In this document: in pieces, positions 12,647 to 21,131 of the stretch
Numbering within the stretch: position 1 is the first letter of the stretch
How the letters are laid out: each line of letters opens with the position of its first letter
From: Salinilacustrithrix sp034522155
GTDB lineage: Bacteria > Actinomycetota > Acidimicrobiia > Acidimicrobiales > Salinilacustritrichaceae
Reading direction: 5' to 3'
NCBI GenBank assembly: GCA_034522155.1
Contig: JAXHLP010000012.1
Span: 1 to 64,000 of the forward strand
DNA: 64,000 nt
Notes under the pieces: model-generated
What the model was told of the DNA's origin: nothing
The model's database searches: none
What the model saw: only the letters and a program-made list of their open reading frames with translations
Translations under genes and position numbers: made by a program

Positions 12647-13498
12647 TCAGCGGTGGCGGTGGATGCGGCGATACTCGTGGTGGTCGCCCGCGCCGCCGGT
12701 GTCGTCCCAGGGTCCGACGAGCTCGCCACGGTGGTCGGGTGTGAACAGGAACCCCGCGGCGCCGTGGAGCGAGCGCACGAGGAGGCCGAACAGCGCACCG
12801 AAGACGAACCCGCCCACGTGGGCGGCCCAGGCCACGCCGGAGTTGGGGTTGGTGAGGAACTGAAGCACGAACCAGATGCCGAGCAGCCACCGGGCCTGGA
12901 TCGTGATCAGTATCGGGAAGCCGAGCAGCGCGACGGTGCGCACCGGGGCGCGTGGGTACCAGACCAGATAGGCGCCCATGACCGCGGCGATGGCCCCCGA
13001 CGCGCCGACGACGGGGACCACCGAGTCGGGTTGGAGCAGCACGTGGGCGCCGGTGGCGGTCACCCCACCGACGAGGTAGAAGACCAGGTAGCGGACGTGG
13101 CCGAGGTGATCCTCGATGTTGTTGCCGAAGATCCACAGGTAGAGCATGTTGCCGCCGATGTGCATGATCCCGCCGTGGAAGAACATCGAGGCCACGGCGG
13201 CCCCCCACACCGACTTGCCCGGCACCGCAGGCGGGGAGTCCTCGCGGCCGACACCACACGCGTCGGCGTCCCCACCGAAGCGTCCGAACGCGGCTTCGAC
13301 CTCCTGACGGGTCAGGGGACGACCCTCGACCAGCTCGCACGGGATGGCCGCCTGTTCGAGGTTGAAGGCCAGATCCTCGGTCCGGTCGCGCTGGGGCTCC
13401 TGCTGCCAGAGGAACCACACGCCGACGCAGGCCACGATCAGCACGAGGGTGACCACCGGCTTGCGGCGCGTCGGGTTCACGTCCTTCAGCGGCAGCAC
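12647..13498 (-). CDS. rhomboid family intramembrane serine protease
   Basis: A 283-aa membrane protein with about six membrane segments. The catalytic serine is S167 in GASGAIAAVMGAY and the catalytic histidine is H227 in WAAHVGGFVFGALFG; the conserved HIGGNMLYLWIFG loop is also present. A Cys-containing luminal insertion (residues 54-92) follows the first membrane segment. The GTG at 13498 gives LPLKDVNPTRRKP, the typical rhomboid N-terminus in actinobacteria, and TACGCT lies 7 nt upstream. Rhomboids cleave membrane proteins inside the bilayer; the substrate here is unknown. Confidence 0.9.
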   Translation of the reverse strand: MLPLKDVNPTRRKPVVTLVLIVACVGVWFLWQQEPQRDRTEDLAFNLEQAAIPCELVEGRPLTRQEVEAAFGRFGGDADACGVGREDSPPAVPGKSVWGAAVASMFFHGGIMHIGGNMLYLWIFGNNIEDHLGHVRYLVFYLVGGVTATGAHVLLQPDSVVPVVGASGAIAAVMGAYLVWYPRAPVRTVALLGFPILITIQARWLLGIWFVLQFLTNPNSGVAWAAHVGGFVFGALFGLLVRSLHGAAGFLFTPDHRGELVGPWDDTGGAGDHHEYRRIHRHR

Positions 13499-13505
13499 GA
13501 CCGGC

Positions 13506-13511
13506 AGCGTA
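13506..13511 (-). promoter_or_regulatory. -10 TACGCT, leaderless promoter of rhomboid gene
   Basis: Read on the minus strand, TACGCT ends 7 nt before the GTG start at 13498. It is divergent from the promoter at 13547. Confidence 0.55.
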
Positions 13512-13546
13512 GGTCGCGGACTTTGTGCAACCCGCGGGAGCGCCCG

Positions 13547-13552
13547 TAGCCT
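13547..13552 (+). promoter_or_regulatory. -10 TAGCCT, leaderless promoter of phasin-like gene
   Basis: TAGCCT ends 6 nt before the ATG at 13559, leaving no room for a Shine-Dalgarno sequence. Confidence 0.6.
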
Positions 13553-13558
13553 CGTCAG

Positions 13559-13993
13559 ATGGCGAAGAACCCCCTGATCAAGCGCTATCTCGATGCCGGT
13601 ATGGCGTTCACCCAGATGACGCAGTCGCGAGCCGAGGCGATCGTGAAGGACCTGGTCAAGACGGGTGAGGTCCAGGCCCAGAAGACCGAGGAGCTCGTCA
13701 ACGAACTGCTCGAGCGATCGCGCCGGAACACCGACAAGCTCCTCGAGGTCGTCCGCAAGGAGGTCCGCGACCAGATCGCCTCGCTCGGGTTGGCGACCAA
13801 GGACGACATCGCCCGGGTCGAGAAGAAGGTCGAGACCCAGGCCGCGCCCGCGAAGAAGGGGGCGTCCAAGAAGAAGGCCGTGAAGAAGGCCGCCAAGAAG
13901 ACGTCGCCGTCCAAGAAGAAGGCGGCCAAGAAGAGCGCGGCCAAGAAGAGCGCGGCCAAGAAGACGTCGCCGGCCGAGAAGTCGACGAGCTGA
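13559..13993 (+). CDS. phasin-like protein with Lys/Ala-rich tail
   Basis: A 144-aa protein. Residues 1-95 are helical and charged (LIKRYLDAGMAFTQMTQSRA, then ELLERSRRNTDKLLEVVRKE), resembling phasin/PhaI-like polyhydroxyalkanoate granule proteins. Residues 100-140 are a repetitive lysine- and alanine-rich tail (KKAAKKS repeats) like that of histone H1 or PhaF, which binds DNA. A plausible role is granule or nucleoid association (inference). The gene directly precedes tlyA. Confidence 0.7.
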   Translation: MAKNPLIKRYLDAGMAFTQMTQSRAEAIVKDLVKTGEVQAQKTEELVNELLERSRRNTDKLLEVVRKEVRDQIASLGLATKDDIARVEKKVETQAAPAKKGASKKKAVKKAAKKTSPSKKKAAKKSAAKKSAAKKTSPAEKSTS

Positions 13994-13997
13994 GGAG

Positions 13998-14819
13998 CTG
14001 ACCACGGCTGCGCGTCGTCGCCTCGACGTCGAGCTCCACCGACGGGGCCTCGCCGACAGCCGCCAGCAGGCCCAGGCCCTGATCGGGGCCGGCCGGGTGC
14101 TGGTGTCGGGCGCTGTCGCCGACAAGGCGGCCCGCCAGGTCGGGCCCGGCGAGCCGGTCGAGCTCGTCGGGCCGCCGCCGCGCTTCGTGGGCCGGGGCGG
14201 CGAGAAGCTCGACGCCGCGCTCGACCGGTTCGGCATCGACGTGGACGGTCGGTGCTGTCTCGATGCCGGCTCATCGACCGGGGGGTTCACCGACGCCCTG
14301 CTGCAACGGGGCGCAACCTCGGTCGTGGCTGTCGACGTGGGCACCCACCAGCTCCACGAACGGCTTCGCGAGGATCCGCGTGTCGAGGTCCGCGAGCAGA
14401 CCGACATCCGTGCCATCGATGCCGCCGCCGTCGGCGGGTCCGTCGGGTTGGTGAGCGCCGACCTCTCGTTCATCTCCGTGCGTTCGGTCGCCAATCACCT
14501 CGTGGCGCTGCTCGAGGAGGGGGGCGACCTGGTCGTCCTGGTGAAGCCCCAGTTCGAGGCGGGACGGAACGAGGCGTCGAAGGGGCGGGGCGTGATCCGG
14601 GATCCGGAGGTGTGGCATCGGACGCTCCGCGACGCCGTTGTCGCCATCGAGGGCGCCGGAACAGCCATCATGGACGCCATGGTCTCCCCTGTGCGCGGGG
14701 CCGAGGGAAACGTCGAGTTCCTGGTCCACTCCCGCCGCACCCGCAGCCGGTCTCCGCTGGCCGACGCCAGTACGGTCGTCGACGACGTCGTCGCCGCGGC
14801 GCAACGAGGGCTGGACTGA
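13998..14819 (+). CDS. tlyA: TlyA family rRNA 2'-O-methyltransferase
   Basis: About 273 aa. The N-terminal S4 RNA-binding domain (RRRLDVELHRRGLADSRQQA) is followed by an RrmJ-like methyltransferase domain with the SAM motif CLDAGSSTGGFTDALL and the PQFEAGR segment. TlyA methylates 16S and 23S rRNA and affects capreomycin sensitivity. No ATG, GTG or TTG exists upstream of the S4 domain after the previous stop at 13993. The first is GTG at 14097, which would delete most of S4. Translation probably begins at CTG 13998 or ACG 14004 behind GAGGAG (13992-13997). The stop overlaps the nadK start. Confidence 0.85.
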   Translation: MTTAARRRLDVELHRRGLADSRQQAQALIGAGRVLVSGAVADKAARQVGPGEPVELVGPPPRFVGRGGEKLDAALDRFGIDVDGRCCLDAGSSTGGFTDALLQRGATSVVAVDVGTHQLHERLREDPRVEVREQTDIRAIDAAAVGGSVGLVSADLSFISVRSVANHLVALLEEGGDLVVLVKPQFEAGRNEASKGRGVIRDPEVWHRTLRDAVVAIEGAGTAIMDAMVSPVRGAEGNVEFLVHSRRTRSRSPLADASTVVDDVVAAAQRGLD

Positions 14820-15667
14820 TGGTCACCGCCGGGCTCGTGCTCCACACCGAACGCGACGCCGCCGCGGACATCGCGGCCGACGTGGCCACCTGGCTGACCG
14901 ACCGGGACCACGACGTTCGCCTGACCCACGACGACGCCAGGCGGATCGGCTTGCCCGATCGTGGCGTCGCCGAGGACGAGCTGTCCACCGGCCTCGACGT
15001 GGCCGTCAGCTTCGGTGGCGACGGCACCATGCTGCGGACCGTCGAGCTCGTCGGCGCGGACGGGATCCCCGTCATCGGCATCAACGTCGGCCAGCTCGGT
15101 TACCTGACCGAGGTCGACCCGGACGGCGCCCGCATGGCCATCAAGCGGTTCCTCTCCGGTGCCTACGAGATCGAGGAACGGATGATGATCACCGTGCAGC
15201 TCGACGGCGGTGATCCGCTCGAGGTCGTGGCGTTGAACGAGGCGGTGATCGAGAAGACGCCGATGGGTCACACGGTCCGCCTCGCCATCAGCGTCGACGG
15301 CGAGTTCTTCACCACCTACGCGGCCGACGGTCTCATCGTGGCCACGCCGACCGGCTCCACCGCGTACTCCTTCTCGGCCCGCGGCCCGATCGTCGCGCCC
15401 CAGCACCGCTGCCTGGTGGTGACCCCGGTGTCGCCACACATGCTCTTCGACCGCAGCATGGTGCTCGACCCGCACACATCCCTGCGCGTCGAGGTGGCCG
15501 GGAACCGGCCGGCCACGATCTCCGTCGACGGGCGGAACCTGGCGACGCTCCAGCCCGGGCAGGCGATGGTGTGCACCGCCAGCCCCCGCACCGCCCGGCT
15601 CGTCACCTTCGGCGATCACGACTTCCTCGCCATCCTCAAGACCAAGTTCGGGCTGTCGGACCGATGA
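14819..15667 (+). CDS. nadK: NAD kinase
   Basis: A 282-aa cytoplasmic enzyme that phosphorylates NAD to NADP. The GGDGT motif is at residues 66-70 (SFGGDGTMLRTVEL); NEAVIEKTPMGHTVRLAI and DGLIVATPTGSTAYSFSARG are the other family signatures. The ATG overlaps the tlyA stop (TGATG), so the two are translationally coupled, as in other actinobacteria. Confidence 0.96.
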   Translation: MVTAGLVLHTERDAAADIAADVATWLTDRDHDVRLTHDDARRIGLPDRGVAEDELSTGLDVAVSFGGDGTMLRTVELVGADGIPVIGINVGQLGYLTEVDPDGARMAIKRFLSGAYEIEERMMITVQLDGGDPLEVVALNEAVIEKTPMGHTVRLAISVDGEFFTTYAADGLIVATPTGSTAYSFSARGPIVAPQHRCLVVTPVSPHMLFDRSMVLDPHTSLRVEVAGNRPATISVDGRNLATLQPGQAMVCTASPRTARLVTFGDHDFLAILKTKFGLSDR

Positions 15668-15680
15668 GAGTGCGGCAACG

Positions 15681-17276
15681 GTGATCCAGGAGCTCGTCGT
15701 CCGCGACCTCGGCATCTTCGAGGAGGCGCACCTGGTGCTCGGTGAGGGCTTCACCGTGCTCACCGGCGAGACCGGCGCGGGCAAGTCGTTGCTCGTCGGG
15801 GCCATGCAGCTCCTGCTCGGTGCCCGGGCCGATGTCGGCGTGGTCCGACCAGGCGCCGAGGAGGCGGTCGTCGACGGCCGGTTCGTCGATCCGGCCGGCG
15901 AAGAGATGGTGCTCTCGCGCGCGGTCCCGGCCGACGGCCGGAGCCGGGCCTACTGCAACGGTCGGCCGGTCACGGTCAGCGAGCTGGCCGAGCACGGTGC
16001 CCGCCTGGTCGAGCTCCACGGCCAGCACGCCCACCAGCAGCTCCTGCGGGCCCCGGCCCAGCGTGACGCTCTCGACCGCTTCGGTGGCGTCGACCTCGAA
16101 CCGTTGGAGCGCGCGCGGGCCGAGGTCGCCGAGACGCTGAGCGAGCTCGAGGCGCTCGGGGGCGATGACCGCACCCGGGCCCGGGAGCTCGACCTGCTGC
16201 GCTACCAGCTCGATGAGCTCGACCACGCCGGCCTCGACGATCCTGATGAGGACAGCCGTCTCGATGCCGAGGAGGACGTGCTCGCCGATGCGGTCCGCCA
16301 CCGCGACGCCGCGGTCGCCGTCGCCGCGGCGATCTCGGACGACGAGGGCATCGGCGACCAGCTCCAGTCCGCCATCGGCGAGGTCAGCGGCCGGGCGCCG
16401 TTCACCGACGTCGAGGCCCGGCTGCGGACGGCGGCCGCCGAGCTGAGCGAGGCCGCAGGGGAGCTGCGTTCACTCGCCGAGACCATCACCGACGACCCGG
16501 AACGACTCGACGCCATCCGCGGGCGTCGTCAATCGCTGGCCGAGCTGCGTCGCAAGTACGGCGAGACGCTCGAGGAGGTGATGGCCGAGCGTGAGGCGAT
16601 CCGCGAGCGGCTCCGCGAGCTCGACCAGCACGATCTGCGGGCGGCCGAGCTCGACGAGCGGTTGCAGCGAGCCCGCCACGACGAGCGCGCCGCGGCCGCG
16701 GTCGTGGCCAAGGCGCGCCGGGCCGCCGCGCCGACGCTCGCGGGCGGCGTGCAGGACCGCCTCCGCGCCCTGGCCATGCCGGATGCGGTGGTCGAGGTCG
16801 ACGTCGATGGCGCCGATCCCGCCGACGACGTCCGATTCCTGCTCGCCGCCAACCCCGGTAGCCCGGTGCAGCCGGTGGCGAAGGTCGCCTCGGGCGGTGA
16901 GCTGTCGCGCACCACGCTTGCCCTGCGCCTCGAGCTCACCGCCGGGCCGCCGTCGTTGATCTTCGACGAGGTCGATGCCGGCATCGGGGGCGAGACCGCC
17001 TGGTCCGTGGCGGCCGCGCTGGCGGCACTGTCGGCCCGGCACCAGATCGTCGTCGTCACCCATCTGCCGCAGGTGGCTGCGTTCGCCGACCGCCAGCTCC
17101 GCATCTCCAAGTCGACTGCCGAGGGCACGACGGTCGGCCGCGTCGATCCGCTCGACGACGATGCACGGCTCGTGGAGCTGGCCCGTATGCTCTCGGGCCA
17201 GCCTGACTCGAGCGTTGGCCGCGATCATGCCGTCGAGCTGCTCGAGCGGGCCCGGTCGCAACGGAGCCCGACATGA
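15681..17276 (+). CDS. recN: DNA repair protein RecN
   Basis: A 531-aa SMC-like ATPase of double-strand break repair. Walker A is GETGAGKS at residues 29-36. The Q-loop region VELHGQHAHQQLL, the signature ASGGELSRTTLALRL and Walker B LIFDEVDAGIGGETAWSV follow. The central coiled coil (about residues 150-370) is shorter than usual, giving a protein slightly below the typical 550-590 aa. The GTG at 15681 gives the standard N-terminus IQELVVRDLGIFEEAHL. The stop overlaps the steA start by 4 nt. Confidence 0.95.
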   Translation: MIQELVVRDLGIFEEAHLVLGEGFTVLTGETGAGKSLLVGAMQLLLGARADVGVVRPGAEEAVVDGRFVDPAGEEMVLSRAVPADGRSRAYCNGRPVTVSELAEHGARLVELHGQHAHQQLLRAPAQRDALDRFGGVDLEPLERARAEVAETLSELEALGGDDRTRARELDLLRYQLDELDHAGLDDPDEDSRLDAEEDVLADAVRHRDAAVAVAAAISDDEGIGDQLQSAIGEVSGRAPFTDVEARLRTAAAELSEAAGELRSLAETITDDPERLDAIRGRRQSLAELRRKYGETLEEVMAEREAIRERLRELDQHDLRAAELDERLQRARHDERAAAAVVAKARRAAAPTLAGGVQDRLRALAMPDAVVEVDVDGADPADDVRFLLAANPGSPVQPVAKVASGGELSRTTLALRLELTAGPPSLIFDEVDAGIGGETAWSVAAALAALSARHQIVVVTHLPQVAAFADRQLRISKSTAEGTTVGRVDPLDDDARLVELARMLSGQPDSSVGRDHAVELLERARSQRSPT

Positions 17277-18415
17277 GCCAGCCCGCCGTCTTCGACGAGC
17301 CACTCGTGCACGGCACCGCGCGGGTCGATCGCCGCACCAAGGCGCTGGTGAACCGTCTCGGGTCCGGCGACGTCGCCATCATCGACCACGAGGACCTCGA
17401 CCGGGTGGCTGCGGAGACCCTGGTGGCTGCCCGGCCCCGCGCGGTGGTCAACGCGTCGGCGTCGATGTCGGGGCGCTATCCCAACGTCGGGCCGCTCCTG
17501 CTGACCGAGGCGGGCATCCCGCTCGTCGACGGTGCCGGTGCCGAGGTGATGACCATCACGGAAGGCGTCGCAATCAGTATCGACGGCGGTGCGGTCCTCG
17601 TCGACGGCGCCGAGGTCGCCATGGGCATACGCCAGTCGACCGAACTGCTGACCGCACGCATCGATCACTCCCGGTCGACGATGGGGGCCGAGCTCGAGCG
17701 CTTCGCCGAGAACACCCTGAGCTACATCCGTTCGGAGGGTCATCTCCTCGTCGACGAGCCCGACGTGCCCCAGGTCGACGGGGTCGAGTTCGTCGACCGA
17801 CACGCGCTCATCGTGGTCCGCGGCATCGACTACAAGGAGGATCTCGACATCCTCCGCCGCAGCGGCTACCTCAACGAACAGAAGCCGATCCTGATCGGCG
17901 TCGACGGCGGCGCCGACGCACTGCTCGAGATCGGGCAGACCCCCGACCTCATCATCGGCGACTTCGACTCGGTCTCCGAGGATGCCCTCCGGTGCGGGGC
18001 CGCACTGGTGGTGCACGGCTACCCCGACGGTCGTGCGCCCGGCGCCACGCGGCTCGAGGATCTCGGTCTCGACTACGAGGTCTACGGCTCCGAGGGCACG
18101 AGCGAGGACATCGCCATGCTCCTCGCCTACGAGAAGGGGTGCGAGCTGCTCGTGGCGGTCGGTACCCACAACTCGATGGTCGAGTTCCTCGACAAGGGAC
18201 GGGCGGGCATGGCTTCGACCTTCCTCGTCCGCATGAAGGTCGGCACCATGCTCGTGGATGCCAAAGGGGTGAGCCGGTTGTACAAGTCGTCGGTGCGCGG
18301 CCGCGACCTGGTGCTCATGGTCCTGGCCGCACTGTTCACCCTGGTGGTCATCGTCCTCATCAGCGAGCCGATCCGGCTCGTCATCCGCACGTACTGGGTC
18401 TCGTTCACCTCATGA
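17273..18415 (+). CDS. steA: SteA-like cytokinetic-ring/septation protein
   Basis: A 380-aa protein orthologous in position and sequence to the actinobacterial SteA (Rv1697 in M. tuberculosis). Residues about 180-300 contain a thiamine-pyrophosphokinase-like fold (ILIGVDGGADALLEIG; DLIIGDFDSVSEDAL). A single membrane segment lies near the C-terminus (LMVLAALFTLVVIVLIS), placing the enzyme-like domain in the cytoplasm. SteA and SteB are known in Corynebacterium glutamicum to act together in cell separation. The ATG overlaps the recN stop, and the gene is overlapped by its partner downstream. Confidence 0.88.
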   Translation: MSQPAVFDEPLVHGTARVDRRTKALVNRLGSGDVAIIDHEDLDRVAAETLVAARPRAVVNASASMSGRYPNVGPLLLTEAGIPLVDGAGAEVMTITEGVAISIDGGAVLVDGAEVAMGIRQSTELLTARIDHSRSTMGAELERFAENTLSYIRSEGHLLVDEPDVPQVDGVEFVDRHALIVVRGIDYKEDLDILRRSGYLNEQKPILIGVDGGADALLEIGQTPDLIIGDFDSVSEDALRCGAALVVHGYPDGRAPGATRLEDLGLDYEVYGSEGTSEDIAMLLAYEKGCELLVAVGTHNSMVEFLDKGRAGMASTFLVRMKVGTMLVDAKGVSRLYKSSVRGRDLVLMVLAALFTLVVIVLISEPIRLVIRTYWVSFTS

Positions 18416-19509
18416 TCAATCTCCGCTACCACATCGTCTCGCTGACGGCGGTCTTCCTCGCCATCGGGATCGGACTCACGTTGGGCTCCACCTTTCTCGA
18501 CCGGGCCACGGTCGAGAACCTGAACGGGCAGCTCCAACGGCTCGAGGACCGGCTCGGCGAGCGCGAGCAGGAGGTCGAGGACCTCCGGGACCAGGTCGAG
18601 CAGTTCGAGCAGCGTCGGACCGCGCTCGACGAGCAGGCCAGTGGACTGCTGGGCGGCGTGCTCGAGTCGGTGCCGGTGGTGATGATCTCCGCCCGCGGCG
18701 CCGACGAGGCCGATGTCGAGCAGACGGTCTCGTCGCTGGCGGTGGCCGGCGCCGACGTCCAGGGCGTGTGGTGGTTGACCGACCGCTGGGCGCTCGAGGA
18801 CGAGGGGGCGATCACCGACCTGGCGGAGGTGCTGGAGGAGGACTCCGACGACCCGTCCCGACTGCGCCGCACGGCCATCACCCGGATGGGCGGCGAGCTG
18901 CGCGCCCGCCAGCTGCTCGACACCGCCACGGGAGACGACGAGCCCGACGCCGACGAGCCCGACGCCGACGAGCCCACGGACAGCACCGACAGCACCGACA
19001 CCACCGACACCACCGACACCACCCACCCCATCGCGCCACCGACCGAGGGCGGCACCGGGGTCGGCACGGGGCCGCCCAGCGGCGAGTTGGAGCTCGTCGA
19101 CGCGCTGGTCGAGGCCGGCTTCATCGAGTTCGAGGCGGTCGGCGGCGGGCCCGACGGGCTGGTCTTCCCGGACGGGACCCGCACCGTCTTCGGCGCCGGC
19201 TCGCCCGAGGTCCCCGATGATCTGGTCCTCGAGCCCTTGATCCGTCGGTTGGCGCGTGCTTCCGACACGCCGGTGCTGGGCGTCGTGGGCTCGGTCATGC
19301 CCGAGAACGGCGCCATCGCCGACGCGGTCGCCGTGATCCGTGAGGACGAGGTCCTGCGCGCCGTCGTGCCCACCGTCGACGAGCTCGAGCACTTCGAGGG
19401 GTGGGCGGCGATGGTCCTGTCGCTCGATCAGGTGACCGAGGGGGTCGTCGGCCACTACGGCCTGGCCGACAGTGCGTCCCGGCTGCTGCCGCCGATGCGG
19501 ACGCCATGA
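18412..19509 (+). CDS. steB: SteB/MctB-like membrane-anchored protein (DUF3186)
   Basis: A 365-aa protein. An N-terminal membrane anchor (residues 8-27, IVSLTAVFLAIGIGLTLGST) is followed by a coiled coil (about 35-75) and an exported domain. It matches the family containing M. tuberculosis Rv1698 (copper-related MctB) and corynebacterial SteB. An acidic Thr/Ser-Asp low-complexity linker (residues about 178-206, DSTDSTDTTDTTDTT) interrupts the exported domain and is unusual. The ATG overlaps the steA stop, and its own stop overlaps murJ. Confidence 0.85.
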   Translation: MINLRYHIVSLTAVFLAIGIGLTLGSTFLDRATVENLNGQLQRLEDRLGEREQEVEDLRDQVEQFEQRRTALDEQASGLLGGVLESVPVVMISARGADEADVEQTVSSLAVAGADVQGVWWLTDRWALEDEGAITDLAEVLEEDSDDPSRLRRTAITRMGGELRARQLLDTATGDDEPDADEPDADEPTDSTDSTDTTDTTDTTHPIAPPTEGGTGVGTGPPSGELELVDALVEAGFIEFEAVGGGPDGLVFPDGTRTVFGAGSPEVPDDLVLEPLIRRLARASDTPVLGVVGSVMPENGAIADAVAVIREDEVLRAVVPTVDELEHFEGWAAMVLSLDQVTEGVVGHYGLADSASRLLPPMRTP

Positions 19510-21131
19510 GCGCATCCGTCGACGAGCGGCGGTTCCTCGCTCGATCGACGGCCACGCAGACCGTGCTCATCGGCGTCAGTCGGGTGACCGGTTTCGTGCG
19601 GATCGTCGTGGTCGCGGGGGTGCTGGGGACGACGTTCCTCGGCAACACCTACCAGTCGGCCAACACGATCCCGAACATCGTGTTCGAGCTGTTCGTGTCC
19701 GGGGCGTTGCAGGCCGTGCTCGTCCCCGCGCTGGTGCAGCGGTTCGACCGCCGCGGCGACGACGACGCCGAGCGCCTCGCCGGAGCGGTCCTCGGCTTCA
19801 CCGCGCTGGGCCTCGCGGCGCTCGCCGTCGCCGGCGTCCTGCTGGCACCGTTCATCATGGGGGCGCTGGTGTCCGGCGTGGACGACCCCCAGGTGCGTGA
19901 CGACCAGATCCGGCTCGGGACCATCTTCCTGTGGATCTTCCTGCCTCAGATCGTGGTCTACAACCTCGGCATCATCGCCACGGCCGTGCTCCACGCCCGT
20001 GGCCGGTTCGCGCTCCCCGCCTTCGCCCCTGCGATCAACAACATGGTGGTGATCGGTGCCTACGTGGTGTTCTGGCTGCTGCGCGCCGGGAAGGAACCCA
20101 GCCTCGACCTCAGCGGGCTCGAGATCGCCGTGCTCGGTGGCGGCACCACGCTCGGCGTCGTGGCGTTCTGCGCTCTTCCGGTGGTGGGCGCATGGCGCAC
20201 CGGGTTCCGATTCCGGCCCAGCCTCGACCGGACCGATCCCGCGCTCGGACGTCTGGCCCGTCAGGGAGGCTGGGCCGCGCTCTACCTGGCGATGACCCAG
20301 GTGTTCCTCGCCGCGGTGCTCGTCCTGGCGAACCCCATCGAGGGCGGCGTGGTCGCCTACCAGGTCGGCTTCACGTTCTTCCTGCTGCCGTACGCGCTGT
20401 TCGCCCTCCCCGTGCTGCACACGATGTTCCCGACCGCGTCCCGTCAGGTCCAGGCCGATGACTGGCCGGCCTTCGCCGGCAGCGTCCGACGCGGGGTGAC
20501 GGCGATCGCGCTCTTCGTCCTGCCTGCGGCCGCGGCCCTCGGCACGCTCTCGCCCACGGTCTCGGATCTGGCCCGGTTCGGCAACATCGACGCGGCCGGC
20601 GCCGCGCTCACCGCCGACGTCATCGCCGGCTTCGCGCCGGGACTCATCGGCTACGCGCTCTTCTACTTCCTCACCCGGATGTTCTACGCCATGGACGACA
20701 CCCGCACCCCCGGCCTGGTGCACGCCGGTGTGGTCGCGATCGGCGTGGTCTGCATGGTCCTGGCGTCGGTCGCCATCGACGGCGACGGGGTGGTGCCGGC
20801 CCTGGCATGGTCCCACTCGGTCACCTACCTCCTCGGGGCGATCGTGTTGCTGGGTCTGGTCGTCCAGCGGCTCCGGGTCGTCGGTGTCCGGGTCGAGGTC
20901 GGCGTGATCCTGACCCGCGAGCTCGGCGCCGTCGCGGTCGCCTCGGGCGTCATGGTCGCCTTCGCCACGGCGATCGACACGAACGGTCGCATCGCGGCCG
21001 CCGTCGAGCTGGCGGCGGGGGCCGTCCTCGGGCTCGGCGTGCACCTCGTCGTCCAGTCGTTGCTCGGCGGGCCACGGCCCCGCTCGATCGTCGCGTTGCT
21101 TCGTCCGGGGCGCGGGGAGCCGGCACCATGA
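19506..21131 (+). CDS. murJ: lipid II flippase MurJ
   Basis: A 541-aa polytopic membrane protein of the MurJ/MviN family with about 14 membrane helices. It moves lipid-linked peptidoglycan precursor across the membrane. The N-terminal half has the family segments TGFVRIVVVAGVLG, NTYQSANTIPNIVFELFVSGALQAVLVP and LPQIVVYNLGIIATAVLHARGRF. The usual intracellular kinase-like extension of mycobacterial MviN is absent. The ATG at 19506 overlaps the steB stop. The gene lies in an operon rather than near the origin, where actinobacteria often carry murJ. Confidence 0.92.
   Translation: MSASVDERRFLARSTATQTVLIGVSRVTGFVRIVVVAGVLGTTFLGNTYQSANTIPNIVFELFVSGALQAVLVPALVQRFDRRGDDDAERLAGAVLGFTALGLAALAVAGVLLAPFIMGALVSGVDDPQVRDDQIRLGTIFLWIFLPQIVVYNLGIIATAVLHARGRFALPAFAPAINNMVVIGAYVVFWLLRAGKEPSLDLSGLEIAVLGGGTTLGVVAFCALPVVGAWRTGFRFRPSLDRTDPALGRLARQGGWAALYLAMTQVFLAAVLVLANPIEGGVVAYQVGFTFFLLPYALFALPVLHTMFPTASRQVQADDWPAFAGSVRRGVTAIALFVLPAAAALGTLSPTVSDLARFGNIDAAGAALTADVIAGFAPGLIGYALFYFLTRMFYAMDDTRTPGLVHAGVVAIGVVCMVLASVAIDGDGVVPALAWSHSVTYLLGAIVLLGLVVQRLRVVGVRVEVGVILTRELGAVAVASGVMVAFATAIDTNGRIAAAVELAAGAVLGLGVHLVVQSLLGGPRPRSIVALLRPGRGEPAP

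Noticed and set aside
12618..13418. Minus-strand frame overlapping the rhomboid gene
   Set aside because: It is an out-of-frame shadow; the rhomboid frame carries all catalytic motifs.
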